From Spirochaetota bacterium (GTDB lineage Bacteria > Spirochaetota > UBA4802 > JAFGDQ01), in NCBI GenBank assembly GCA_016932015.1, contig JAFGDQ010000106.1, forward strand, positions 1 to 64,000: a stretch of DNA of 64,000 nucleotides. The letters run 5' to 3'. Below, one piece after another: positions 8,254 through 15,847 of the stretch (positions are counted from its first letter, which is position 1; each line of letters starts with the position of its first letter). A model generated the notes under the pieces. The model was not told where the DNA came from. It was given only the letters and a program-made list of their open reading frames with translations, and made no database searches. Position numbers and translations under genes: made by a program.

Positions 8254-9372
8254 TTATTCCACTGACCTGAGCGTAAGGTTATCAAGTGCGAAATATGCCG
8301 GCGTATTTATACCGTAATTTTCATCAGCATCCGAAGAATCAATACTGAAAGTAAGCTTTGCTACAGTTCCAAGAGAACTCAAATCAACCCATGTCCATGT
8401 TGTAACCATGTAGTCAAAATCATTGTTCGCGAACCTGTAATCAGCAAGATAAAATTCAACAACACCGGTTGAATCTCCGGCAGAATCAAATCCTTCAACA
8501 ACAAGAATGAACCAGTCCGCGTCATCTCCTGTATCTCCTCCGAAAGGTTTGGCAAACTGGTCTCCATGAACAAGGGATGCGATAGTGTAAGTTGTGTTGG
8601 TTACATGAAATCCTTCAGGTATGTAATTTGCCCTGTCAGTAAAAGTCACTTCCTGGGGAATCGGATCATAAGTATAGGTTTCATAATCAAGCATTATATA
8701 ACATATTCCAAAATTTGAAGAGCTGTTCGCTCCGCTTTCGCCAAATACACAGAACTGGTACAAAGGCCCCCAGTGTTCATCGTTAGTGTCAGTCATGTTT
8801 GAATACGCGAAACCGTCCCAGTAAAAATCCACGCCATCTACATACCCCTGACCTTCTCCCATATATTCCCACGAATTTTCAAATATTGCCACCTTGCTTG
8901 TAAAGCTTACGCTGTCTTCATCACCTGCCCAGTAGGAATCCGGTTCAAGACTCAATTCTTCAAAAGTAATAATAGACCCTTCAAAAACCGTTACTGTATA
9001 AACGCCTGTTGTACCGTCTATTTTGGTAACCGTATACTCCAGGTCAGAGGTAAAATCATTAGCCGTTACTCCGCTTTCCTGAACAACTCCGTCTATTGTA
9101 ACGGATTCACCGTTTGTTTTAAATGTCGCGATCAGTGAACTCGTATCCGTGTCAAGAGGAACAGCGACTCTTATTCTGGTGCCGGAAATTGCACCTGCGG
9201 CATCAGTGTCAAGAGCCTCATTTCTAGCTGCTTCAAATACAAAAGATATAATTTCCTTTCCAGGTTCTGTTGTGTCATTGCTTCCGCTGTCATCCGAACA
9301 GCCCGGAAAGCATATTAATGCAGCAAAAATAAGTATAAATATTATTTGAATATTTCTGTTGTTTCTTTTCAT
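8254..9372 (-). CDS. DUF4465 lipoprotein, probable surface corrinoid-binding protein (BtuH-like)
   Basis: A 372-residue lipoprotein. The ATG at 9372 is preferred over an upstream GTG because GAGGG lies five bases before it. The signal peptide ends in CFPGC (Cys25). Residues 40-125 are the same cadherin-like module as in the beta-propeller protein (TANDFTSDLEYTVT). Residues 130-372 match DUF4465 closely: GFAYSNMTDT, VTNTTYT, FAKPFGGDTGDDADWF, VEFYLADYRFAN, TWTWVDLSSLG and NTPAYFALDNL. From memory, the Bacteroides cobalamin-binding BtuH proteins belong to this family; that should be confirmed. No aptamer lies upstream, but promoter block copy 3 does, which links the gene to the R1 and R2 units. 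Confidence 0.8.
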   Translation of the reverse strand: MKRNNRNIQIIFILIFAALICFPGCSDDSGSNDTTEPGKEIISFVFEAARNEALDTDAAGAISGTRIRVAVPLDTDTSSLIATFKTNGESVTIDGVVQESGVTANDFTSDLEYTVTKIDGTTGVYTVTVFEGSIITFEELSLEPDSYWAGDEDSVSFTSKVAIFENSWEYMGEGQGYVDGVDFYWDGFAYSNMTDTNDEHWGPLYQFCVFGESGANSSSNFGICYIMLDYETYTYDPIPQEVTFTDRANYIPEGFHVTNTTYTIASLVHGDQFAKPFGGDTGDDADWFILVVEGFDSAGDSTGVVEFYLADYRFANNDFDYMVTTWTWVDLSSLGTVAKLTFSIDSSDADENYGINTPAYFALDNLTLRSVE

Positions 9373-9470
9373 TTTAACCCTCACAAAAATATTTTTTTAT
9401 ACAATTCCGGTAATTTAAAAATGCGGTATTTTTAATAAAATATAAAATAATAGTAACACTGCTGAAATAT

Positions 9471-9520
9471 CTGTCTCGCATATATCTGTCCGGACAGTTC
9501 TGTGCCATGTTTTTTTGCAG
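9471..9520 (-). promoter_or_regulatory. Conserved promoter block with palindrome CTGTCCGGACAG, copy 3
   Basis: The palindrome at 9486-9497 sits in a block almost identical to copy 2. It lies about 110 bases upstream of the DUF4465 gene start, with no riboswitch between. This shows that the block is not part of the aptamers. Confidence 0.65.
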
Positions 9521-9614
9521 GCACGTAATATTAAATTTGTATTTTATACTTTTTAGAATTGATTTCAGGAAAGATTCTGATATCCGGAACAAATTGCCTG
9601 CTTATTAAAAAACA

Positions 9615-10052
9615 CTAATCTTTTTTTCTCTTGTATGACCGTCTTCTGTCATTATATGCCGCTCTTTTTTTATTATTAAGACAGTCAATCATTTTAATAA
9701 TAAGAATATCCGTTTCCAGAGCCTTTTTAAAAACTTCATGAAAATCATCTTTATTTATATTACCCACATCGAGAGAAATATACAGGCAGGTTTTAAGTTC
9801 CCCTATAAATCCCTTGGCTACGGATAAAAATTTAATAAATTCATTATACTTTTCCCTTTCAAATCCGACCGCAATATTGGTCATAATTGAAATAGACATG
9901 CGCCTTAGCTGGTCTTTTAATGCGGAATCAGATTTAAAGTCTTTCGTTTCAGTAATTTTATATATTGCATTAACCAGCTCCCTGCCTTTTTGCCAGGCTT
10001 CAACATCCTCAAAAGTTATAATTTCTTTACTTAAAACAGTTTTGTATGTCAT
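9615..10052 (-). CDS. Four-helix bundle protein of the S23 / 23S rRNA intervening-sequence family
   Basis: A 145-residue basic helical protein: FEDVEAWQKGRELVNAIYKIT, then LKDQLRRMSISIMTNIAVGFER, then EFIKFLSVAKGFIGELKTCLYIS. This order is typical of the S23 family, first seen as open frames inside 23S rRNA intervening sequences and now known as free-standing genes in many genomes. Its function is unknown; a helical-bundle oligomer is established for the family. The start codon is two bases past the stop of the kinase gene and has no good ribosome binding site, so translational coupling is likely. The tail is Lys/Arg-rich. Confidence 0.8.
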   Translation of the reverse strand: MTYKTVLSKEIITFEDVEAWQKGRELVNAIYKITETKDFKSDSALKDQLRRMSISIMTNIAVGFEREKYNEFIKFLSVAKGFIGELKTCLYISLDVGNINKDDFHEVFKKALETDILIIKMIDCLNNKKRAAYNDRRRSYKRKKD

Positions 10053-10054
10053 AA

Positions 10055-12688
10055 TTATTTTTTAAACTCGCTTGGTGCCTTGCCTGTAAATTTAAGAAAT
10101 CCTTTATTGAATGAACGCAGGTTGTCATATCCAACCTCAAAAGCAATATCGATAATTCTTTTTTTATTGTTTCTATTAATTATTTCTATAGCTTTTTTAA
10201 TTCTCAATTCATTAACATAATCGGAAATTTTTTTCCCTGTGTGTTTTTTAAACATCCTTCCGAAATGATCAGGACTCATTTCGACTGCGGCAGCTAGACC
10301 TTCACGCGTTACATTCTGTCCGTAATTATTTTCAAGATATTCAAGTGTCTTATCTATCGCAAATCTGGTATTCTCGGTTACTTTTTTTTCACCTAGCAAG
10401 GATGATGTATAATTTCTGTATAGTTCTACAAGCTTGGCAAGAGAAGCAATCCTCGCGAGTAATTCTTCAGGATGAAACGGTTTAACAAGATAGTCATTGG
10501 CCCCGAGTGAGAAGCTTTTAATTTTGCTGCTGAAGTCCGAACGTGCTGTCAGCATCAATACCGGTACCCATGAATATTTTTTTACTGACCTGAACCTTGT
10601 TAGAAACTCAATACCGTCCATTTCCGGCATCATAATATCTGCAATTACAATATCGACAGGATTTTCATCTACAACTTTCACACCTTCCCGTCCATTATAC
10701 GCAAATAAAATATTATATTCCTTATTCATAAGTCTGTATAGGAAATCACACATATCCTTGTTATCTTCTACAATGAGAACATTATACTTTTTCTGACCAG
10801 GCTCATGAAAATTAGATAAACCGGAGTGAGTATTAGCAACACGTATATCTGATTCGTCTGTACTGCCGGAAATTTTTTTAACCACTACTTTTGTATTCAA
10901 ACTTAATTCTTTTTGTTTTGGCAGTCGTACTGTAAAGACTGTACCTTCTTCCGGTATACTTGAAACGGAAATGGTTCCGTTATGAAGCTCAATAATTTCT
11001 TTTGTAAGTGCAAGGCCTATGCCTGTTCCACTATGCACTTTTGTCAAAGATGAATCAGCCTGATAAAATCTTTCGAATATAAAATCCTGTGATTCAAATG
11101 GAATACCTGTTCCTGTATCTTCAACTGTTATAATTTTTTCATACTCACTTTCATAAAAGCTTACCAGTATTTTACCTCCGGCCGGCGTAAATTTAACAGC
11201 ATTTGATAATAGATTATATATAGCCTTTTCAAAAAAACGCATGTCAATATTTACAGTCATCCCGAAAGAATCACTAATAAGTTCACATGTTAAGTCTTTT
11301 GCTGTTACTACAGGTTCAAGATTTGATATAATTGATTCAAGAAAATCATGTACATCCGTATTAACAATAATAAGTTCAAGTTTTTTTGATTCTATTTTTG
11401 AAATATCGAGGAAATTACTTATAAGTTCAAACAATGAATTGGAATTACGGTCAATAGAATCCAGTATTTCAGACGAACGGTTAAGAGTTTCACCAAAACA
11501 TCCGCTTCTTATTGCTTCAATCTGTGACTTGATAAGTGTAAGCGGAGTACGCAGTTCATGAGTTACATTGGCAATAAACTCCGTTCTGCTTTTATTAAAC
11601 TCTATAAGTTTTTCATTAGCATCAATAAGTTCCAGTGTCCGTTCCTGCACCTTGCGTTCAAAAGAATAACGCTCATCACGAAGTTCCTCAGAAAGGCGAT
11701 GCATTTCATAAAGATGTTTGTTGGAAATTTCTATTTCATTTTTAATTTCACTGGTGAGAATTTTTTTATAATTAATACGGCTTTTAAATTCATTAAATAA
11801 CCGTTTTAAATAATTCAAATTGCTGAACTCAATATCTATAACGCAGTAAGGAGCATTAAAGATTTCTCCTTTTTTAAAAAAATGATGCCCCTCATAATAA
11901 AAATCATCTATGACTTCTACAGCATTCGGCTTATTCACACTTTCTTCAGTCCTGTCCAGAAATATTTCACTGTTTTTAAATTTAAATAATTTCAGTTCAA
12001 CGTGTTTCGCGACTTTCTGTGAATTAATATAAATAAATTTTCCGTCATCCCTGTATTCAAATCCGTACTTGCCGTAAATTCCCTTAACAATCCTCTCAAG
12101 TTTTTTTTCGCATATTAAGTGATTTGCTGATACTGTATCAATATTTATCTGTTTAAGGAATCCGGTAAGCATGCCTTCAAAAATACGGCATTCATGGCCA
12201 AGTGTGACGTTTTTCGTATATGGATAGTAATTAAATTTAATATAATACTTGTTCCTGCTGTAGGGAATAAGTTCAGGGTAAGTTGTATTATCAAATAAGC
12301 CTGTTATTTTTTCAGCATGCTTAATTATTGATTTGAAAGTCAAAAGTGAAAATAATGTTGTGAAAATATTTTTCTCAAATTTTGTGAATCTGAATCCAAC
12401 GTGTTTAAATAATCTGAAATTGATGTACGCGTTATAATTTCTGAAAACATTTGAATTTAACTTCTTAAAATCACTGCCGAAAATCCAGCCTTTTGAAGTA
12501 AAAGGATTCAGATTTTCTGAAGACACAGATAATCCTTCCAGCAATTTTTCAACCGGAACATCAAGTACATTCACATAATGATTATAAGCGTGAAATATTA
12601 TTTCATTTCTTGATACCGGTATCTTTTGAAGATCAGCGTCACTTAGATCTTCCTGATACATTAATTGTTTCCAGTCTATTGAGCTCAT
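10055..12688 (-). CDS. Hybrid sensor histidine kinase with receiver and AraC-type DNA-binding domain
   Basis: An 877-residue one-protein signalling chain. Residues 1-320 are an unrecognised sensor region without obvious membrane spans. A coiled coil (about 320-365) leads to HisKA with HELRTPL and a HATPase domain with the N box (NLLSNAVKF) and G boxes (DTGTGIP, GTGIGLALTKEI). A receiver follows with phospho-acceptor Asp in ADIMMPEMDG, the TAR of switch Thr and the Lys of LVKPF. The last 100 residues are an AraC helix-turn-helix (GMFKKHTGKKIS-like and IAFEVGYDN). With no membrane segment, it probably senses a cytoplasmic signal. It sits between the surface-protein group and the btuF genes and is a candidate regulator of them. 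That link is inference. Confidence 0.85.
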   Translation of the reverse strand: MSSIDWKQLMYQEDLSDADLQKIPVSRNEIIFHAYNHYVNVLDVPVEKLLEGLSVSSENLNPFTSKGWIFGSDFKKLNSNVFRNYNAYINFRLFKHVGFRFTKFEKNIFTTLFSLLTFKSIIKHAEKITGLFDNTTYPELIPYSRNKYYIKFNYYPYTKNVTLGHECRIFEGMLTGFLKQINIDTVSANHLICEKKLERIVKGIYGKYGFEYRDDGKFIYINSQKVAKHVELKLFKFKNSEIFLDRTEESVNKPNAVEVIDDFYYEGHHFFKKGEIFNAPYCVIDIEFSNLNYLKRLFNEFKSRINYKKILTSEIKNEIEISNKHLYEMHRLSEELRDERYSFERKVQERTLELIDANEKLIEFNKSRTEFIANVTHELRTPLTLIKSQIEAIRSGCFGETLNRSSEILDSIDRNSNSLFELISNFLDISKIESKKLELIIVNTDVHDFLESIISNLEPVVTAKDLTCELISDSFGMTVNIDMRFFEKAIYNLLSNAVKFTPAGGKILVSFYESEYEKIITVEDTGTGIPFESQDFIFERFYQADSSLTKVHSGTGIGLALTKEIIELHNGTISVSSIPEEGTVFTVRLPKQKELSLNTKVVVKKISGSTDESDIRVANTHSGLSNFHEPGQKKYNVLIVEDNKDMCDFLYRLMNKEYNILFAYNGREGVKVVDENPVDIVIADIMMPEMDGIEFLTRFRSVKKYSWVPVLMLTARSDFSSKIKSFSLGANDYLVKPFHPEELLARIASLAKLVELYRNYTSSLLGEKKVTENTRFAIDKTLEYLENNYGQNVTREGLAAAVEMSPDHFGRMFKKHTGKKISDYVNELRIKKAIEIINRNNKKRIIDIAFEVGYDNLRSFNKGFLKFTGKAPSEFKK

Positions 12689-12845
12689 TTATTCTTTAAT
12701 TAGTATCTGAATAATTAAAAAATTTAAATTCTGCAAATCCGGCTTTTTACAGCACGGCTGTGAAAAAAATAATATTTTTTAAATTCGTCTTTAGAGTAAT
12801 CTGTAAAAAATATCATTATTCACATTTATTAGTCTGTCTGATCTT

Positions 12846-13976
12846 TTACATGGCATGTTCCCATTCAAGTTTGTCAAAATACCTGAGCTTATGATCAGGA
12901 TACATTTCGGGATGAAGAATCGCTGCAACGTCCTCCACTATCTCATCAACCTTGTCAAGAGACTGCCAGTACCATGGCTGATAGCACCACACCTTCCCTT
13001 CCTTAATTGATTTAAATTCCTTAAGCACTATGGAATGAGTTAAAAGCTTATCTATTGAGTTTGTACCATGCTGTTTGGTAGTAGGAGAAATAAATATATC
13101 AGCTTCCTTTCCTCTCAGGTAAAACTCTTCCATGGATGTATTAAAATCACCCGCGCTCTTGTTATCACTGAAAACATATTTACCGCCAGTCATGTCAATA
13201 AGCCTGCTTACAAAAGAATCCCCTCCTGCAAAATAGGCCTTTTTCATGTAAACCGTACCCCACATAACGTCAGGTTTTTTAGTTACACCTGACATTTGCG
13301 TCTTTATATTGAGTATGTTTTTTTCAATTCTCCTGAAGAGCTCATTAGCTTCTTTCTCTTTATCATAAAACGCGGCAATAAACTTGATCCATTCCGCCTG
13401 GCCAAGCGGATGCTTTTCAAGAAAATCATGAAAAACTGCAACCGGTATGTCCATTTCATCAAGTTTGGAAAACATTTTAAAATTATCATTATTTGACATC
13501 AGCACAAGGTCAGGCTGAATACTGAACAGTATTTCATAATTTAATGAAGCAGCATCAGTACCCACATTCTTAATACTGCCATTATCAAGCCCTTTCACTA
13601 CGCCGTCAATATACCAGTATTTTTTTTCAATGTTTACACCTATTGTCTTGTCTGTTTCATCAAGCGCGTTTATTAAAGCTGATGCCGGCGTAGTACATGA
13701 AATGGTTTTCTTTGACGGTATTTTAAAATTCCTGCTGTTCTTAGCTTCCGGTTCATTTCGGGAAAGATGAAGTTCTCTTTTGTCGCCGTCCGTAATAAGT
13801 TTGTCTCCGTTGCCGGTGTATTTCATACCAAAACCAACCGCATATTTTACTCCGGGATTTTCAGGGATATTATTTTTTTTACACCCCGTACAAAGTTGGA
13901 TTATAAAAAATGTCAATACACATATAGAGATAGAATAAAGCTGAGAATACTTTTTAAAAATATTATTATTCAACAT
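12846..13976 (-). CDS. btuF: Periplasmic corrinoid-binding lipoprotein under riboswitch R3
   Basis: A 376-residue ABC-transporter binding protein of the BtuF/FhuD type (Peripla_BP_2). The signal peptide ends in LCTGC. The typical pattern is present: SLNYEILFSIQPDLVLMSNND, IPVAVFHDF, then the second lobe beginning PDVMWGTVYMKKAYFAGGDSFV and ending VDEIVEDVAAILHPE. It is a paralogue of the 32513 protein (shared MTGGKY/LSGGIY and RGKEADIF/AGKKADIM segments). No permease or ATPase gene follows, so it probably feeds one of the two BtuCD transporters in the window. R3 and a strong terminator lie upstream. Iron-siderophore binding is the alternative, but riboswitch control argues for a corrinoid. 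Confidence 0.8.
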   Translation of the reverse strand: MLNNNIFKKYSQLYSISICVLTFFIIQLCTGCKKNNIPENPGVKYAVGFGMKYTGNGDKLITDGDKRELHLSRNEPEAKNSRNFKIPSKKTISCTTPASALINALDETDKTIGVNIEKKYWYIDGVVKGLDNGSIKNVGTDAASLNYEILFSIQPDLVLMSNNDNFKMFSKLDEMDIPVAVFHDFLEKHPLGQAEWIKFIAAFYDKEKEANELFRRIEKNILNIKTQMSGVTKKPDVMWGTVYMKKAYFAGGDSFVSRLIDMTGGKYVFSDNKSAGDFNTSMEEFYLRGKEADIFISPTTKQHGTNSIDKLLTHSIVLKEFKSIKEGKVWCYQPWYWQSLDKVDEIVEDVAAILHPEMYPDHKLRYFDKLEWEHAM

Positions 13977-14081
13977 GATTCAGTCCTGTTTATTTTAATT
14001 ATTAGTTATCATTATTTGCGTTTTTAAAATTTGTTTCAAAAAATTGTTATACCAGTTACAAAAATAAAATTCGGGAATTAA

Positions 14082-14116
14082 TAAAAAATCCCCATACCTT
14101 TACCGGCATGGGGATT
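14082..14116 (-). terminator. Expression-platform terminator of riboswitch R3
   Basis: On the minus strand AATCCCCAT pairs with ATGGGGATT and is followed by TTTTTATT. It lies between the R3 aptamer and the btuF start, like the R6 terminator. Confidence 0.85.
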
Positions 14117-14179
14117 CCCCTTTTTTTATCCGCATGACTTTATACCACTATTCTTTACTACGAAGAAAAAGTGACAATA

Positions 14180-14461
14180 CTCAGGCAGGTCTTCTGACTT
14201 CCGGATCATTCTACTAACCGCGCCTTCCCGACAGTCTTGTGACTGCTAGTGGCATTAATACTTAAATCCCTTTGGGATTTAAGTATTTTAGAAGTTTCAA
14301 ATTTTCAATTTGAAACTTCATGAACTTTATCCCTTCGGATTAAAAGTATTTGCGGTGTTCGTCCCCGGTTACAGCGGCGGGTCCGTACCCGTTTTTCACG
14401 GATTTCCCTTTTACTTCCGTATTCTGCATAATGAAATCATTAAAGCATTACGGAACCTGAG
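14180..14461 (-). ncRNA. Cobalamin riboswitch R3
   Basis: The minus strand carries AAGTCAGAAGACCTGCC (B12-box variant, near 14185-14201), the CGCTGTAACCGGGGACGAAC core near 14360-14380 and P1 arms CTCAGG/CCTGAG. Two extra perfect hairpins enlarge the variable arm: one of the cttaaatccc type, and one formed by gaagtttcaaa and its complement at 14291-14319. It belongs with R6 and R8. Confidence 0.95.
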
Positions 14462-14516
14462 CAAAAAATTATTTTAATATGCTGTTATCAAATTTTTACA
14501 TCTAATTTATAAGTAT

Positions 14517-14545
14517 GCATTAATAATTTTATAGAATTTTGTCAA
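14517..14545 (-). promoter_or_regulatory. Candidate promoter for riboswitch R3
   Basis: The minus strand has TTGACA (14540-14545), a 17-base spacer and TAATGC (14517-14522). The -35 box is consensus and the -10 is poor. It is about 55 bases upstream of the aptamer and back to back with the plus-strand promoter at 14582. Confidence 0.45.
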
Positions 14546-14581
14546 TATTTTTAACTTACAAATACAGAATCTCATTCTTAA

Positions 14582-14610
14582 TTGACAAACAATTGATTTG
14601 AATATATTTT
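14582..14610 (+). promoter_or_regulatory. Candidate sigma-70-type promoter of the Slp gene
   Basis: A consensus TTGACA (14582-14587) is followed after 17 bases by TATTTT (14605-14610), twenty bases before the ATG at 14631. This would give a very short leader. Confidence 0.5.
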
Positions 14611-14630
14611 TTGTTCAGAAGAACAATAAA

Positions 14631-15251
14631 ATGAAAAATTTACTAAAATCCGCCTACATAATCATTAGTCTTTTTTTACTTTCAGGCTGCGCCTCTGTCA
14701 TCTCAAGCGATATAAGTGAAAAAGCTGACTATTCTATATCGTTTAAGGATCTGTTAAAAAATCCGGTTAAATTTAAAGGCAGAACTTTTATACTTGCCGG
14801 TGAAATTATTGAAACCAATGTAAAGAAAAATCGTACAACCATGATTGAAATTTATCACAGGCCGCTTGGAGTAAATGATAAACCCGATCTTAAGTCAGCA
14901 TCTGAAGGAAGATTTCTGATTCAGTCAGACAAATATCTTGATCCTTACATTTTTTCAAAAGGCAAAAAGATTACAGTCGGAGGCAGTATCACAGGCGGAA
15001 TTTTCAGGCAAATTGGAGAAATGAATTATTTTTATCCTGTTATACAGTCTAAAGAAATCTATTTATGGAAAGAATCACGTGATTATGATGTTATAATTTT
15101 TCATGACCCATGGCCTGGATACTATTATTATCCTCCAAGAAGAAGACGTATTTATATTCATACTCCGCCTTTTAAAAAATTGAATAGGCAGCATAATAAA
15201 ATAATCAATAGAAATAAAAACATCAGCCAGGACAGTACTGATAAAATTTAG
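14631..15251 (+). CDS. slp: Slp-family outer-membrane lipoprotein
   Basis: A 206-residue lipoprotein and the only plus-strand protein gene in the window. The signal peptide ends in the canonical lipobox LLSGC. The body follows the Slp (starvation lipoprotein / YeaY) pattern: LLKNPVKFKGRTFILAGEII, TMIEIYHRPL, SEGRFLIQSDKYLDPYIFSKGKKITVGGSI and IGEMNYFYPVIQSKEIYLW. The tail is Tyr/Pro/Arg-rich, as in other Slp proteins. The ATG at 14631 is chosen because it gives a complete signal peptide and has AGAAGA upstream. Slp proteins are best known from Gammaproteobacteria, and their molecular role is unsettled. No riboswitch precedes it, so it is probably not part of the B12 programme. Confidence 0.85.
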   Translation: MKNLLKSAYIIISLFLLSGCASVISSDISEKADYSISFKDLLKNPVKFKGRTFILAGEIIETNVKKNRTTMIEIYHRPLGVNDKPDLKSASEGRFLIQSDKYLDPYIFSKGKKITVGGSITGGIFRQIGEMNYFYPVIQSKEIYLWKESRDYDVIIFHDPWPGYYYYPPRRRRIYIHTPPFKKLNRQHNKIINRNKNISQDSTDKI

Positions 15252-15305
15252 AATTATCATGAAGAAAAGTTACTTCTGATAACCGTCCGACTTACATCCG
15301 TTCTG

Positions 15306-15749
15306 TTATATACAAGTACATTCTGTTTGTTCCGAAAGTTTTATAATTTCATCTCTTAATATTTCCACTGTTTTAATTTCCGCGCATTTTTCCGGTTTTA
15401 TTTTGATATTAAAAGCAACCTGAATATTATTCAGCAGCATGTTCTTTTTTGAAATAGCTCCGCCCGCGTTTGTACAGGTAAAAGATCCGGGAGCAAACAT
15501 ATAATTGCCGCCTGTAAGTCTCAGTATATGTCTTGCGCTCAACTTTCCGAGATTCAGAAATCTGGTTTCAGTACATCCAGTCTCGAAAAGCAGAAACCTT
15601 CTGAGTATATATTCATATAAATGATGATACATTTCTTCACTATTATGCTCGCTGCACGCAACAACCGCCTTATTCAGGGCTTCAGATGCTTTCAAGGTTT
15701 CAAATTTTAGCATTGTAATGAAATCTTCTTTTGTTAATTCTTCAGTCAT
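15306..15749 (-). CDS. Unknown 147-residue Cys-containing protein downstream of the fucose-isomerase-like gene
   Basis: I do not recognise this family. The protein is soluble and helical at first (FETLKASEALNKAVVACSEH), with Cys in TGCTE, SFTCTNAGG and PEKC and a C-terminal TECTCI. The spread of six or so Cys could suit metal or cofactor binding, but no known motif is complete. It starts 98 bases after the 15848 gene; a hairpin at 15785-15817 lies in that gap, so it may be an attenuated second gene of the R4 transcript. The weak ribosome site AAGGA is 12 bases before the ATG. Confidence 0.6.
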   Translation of the reverse strand: MTEELTKEDFITMLKFETLKASEALNKAVVACSEHNSEEMYHHLYEYILRRFLLFETGCTETRFLNLGKLSARHILRLTGGNYMFAPGSFTCTNAGGAISKKNMLLNNIQVAFNIKIKPEKCAEIKTVEILRDEIIKLSEQTECTCI

Positions 15750-15784
15750 AACGCTGTAATATCCTTTTAAAATATTTTAAAAGA

Positions 15785-15817
15785 TGACAGGCAGGGAGTG
15801 CACCTCCCCGCCTGTCA
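15785..15817 (-). terminator. Hairpin between the fucose-isomerase-like gene and the 147-residue gene
   Basis: TGACAGGC pairs with GCCTGTCA around an inner GGGAG/CTCCC stem. The minus strand continues ATCTTTT, a weak T-run. It may partly terminate the R4 transcript. Confidence 0.55.
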
Positions 15818-15847
15818 AGGAGTAATAATAAATGGTAAAAATAATAA

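Noticed and set aside
2565-9520. Reading the palindrome block as a sigma-54 promoter because copies 2 and 3 contain TGGCAC
   Set aside because: The required GC at the -12 position is missing at the right spacing, and copy 1 lacks TGGCAC.
12856-12864. Nine-base complementarity between the small-RNA loop TGTTCCCAT and the 3' end of the btuF mRNA, and eight bases near 33486 in another btuF
   Set aside because: Matches of this length are expected about once by chance; recorded only as a possible target hint.
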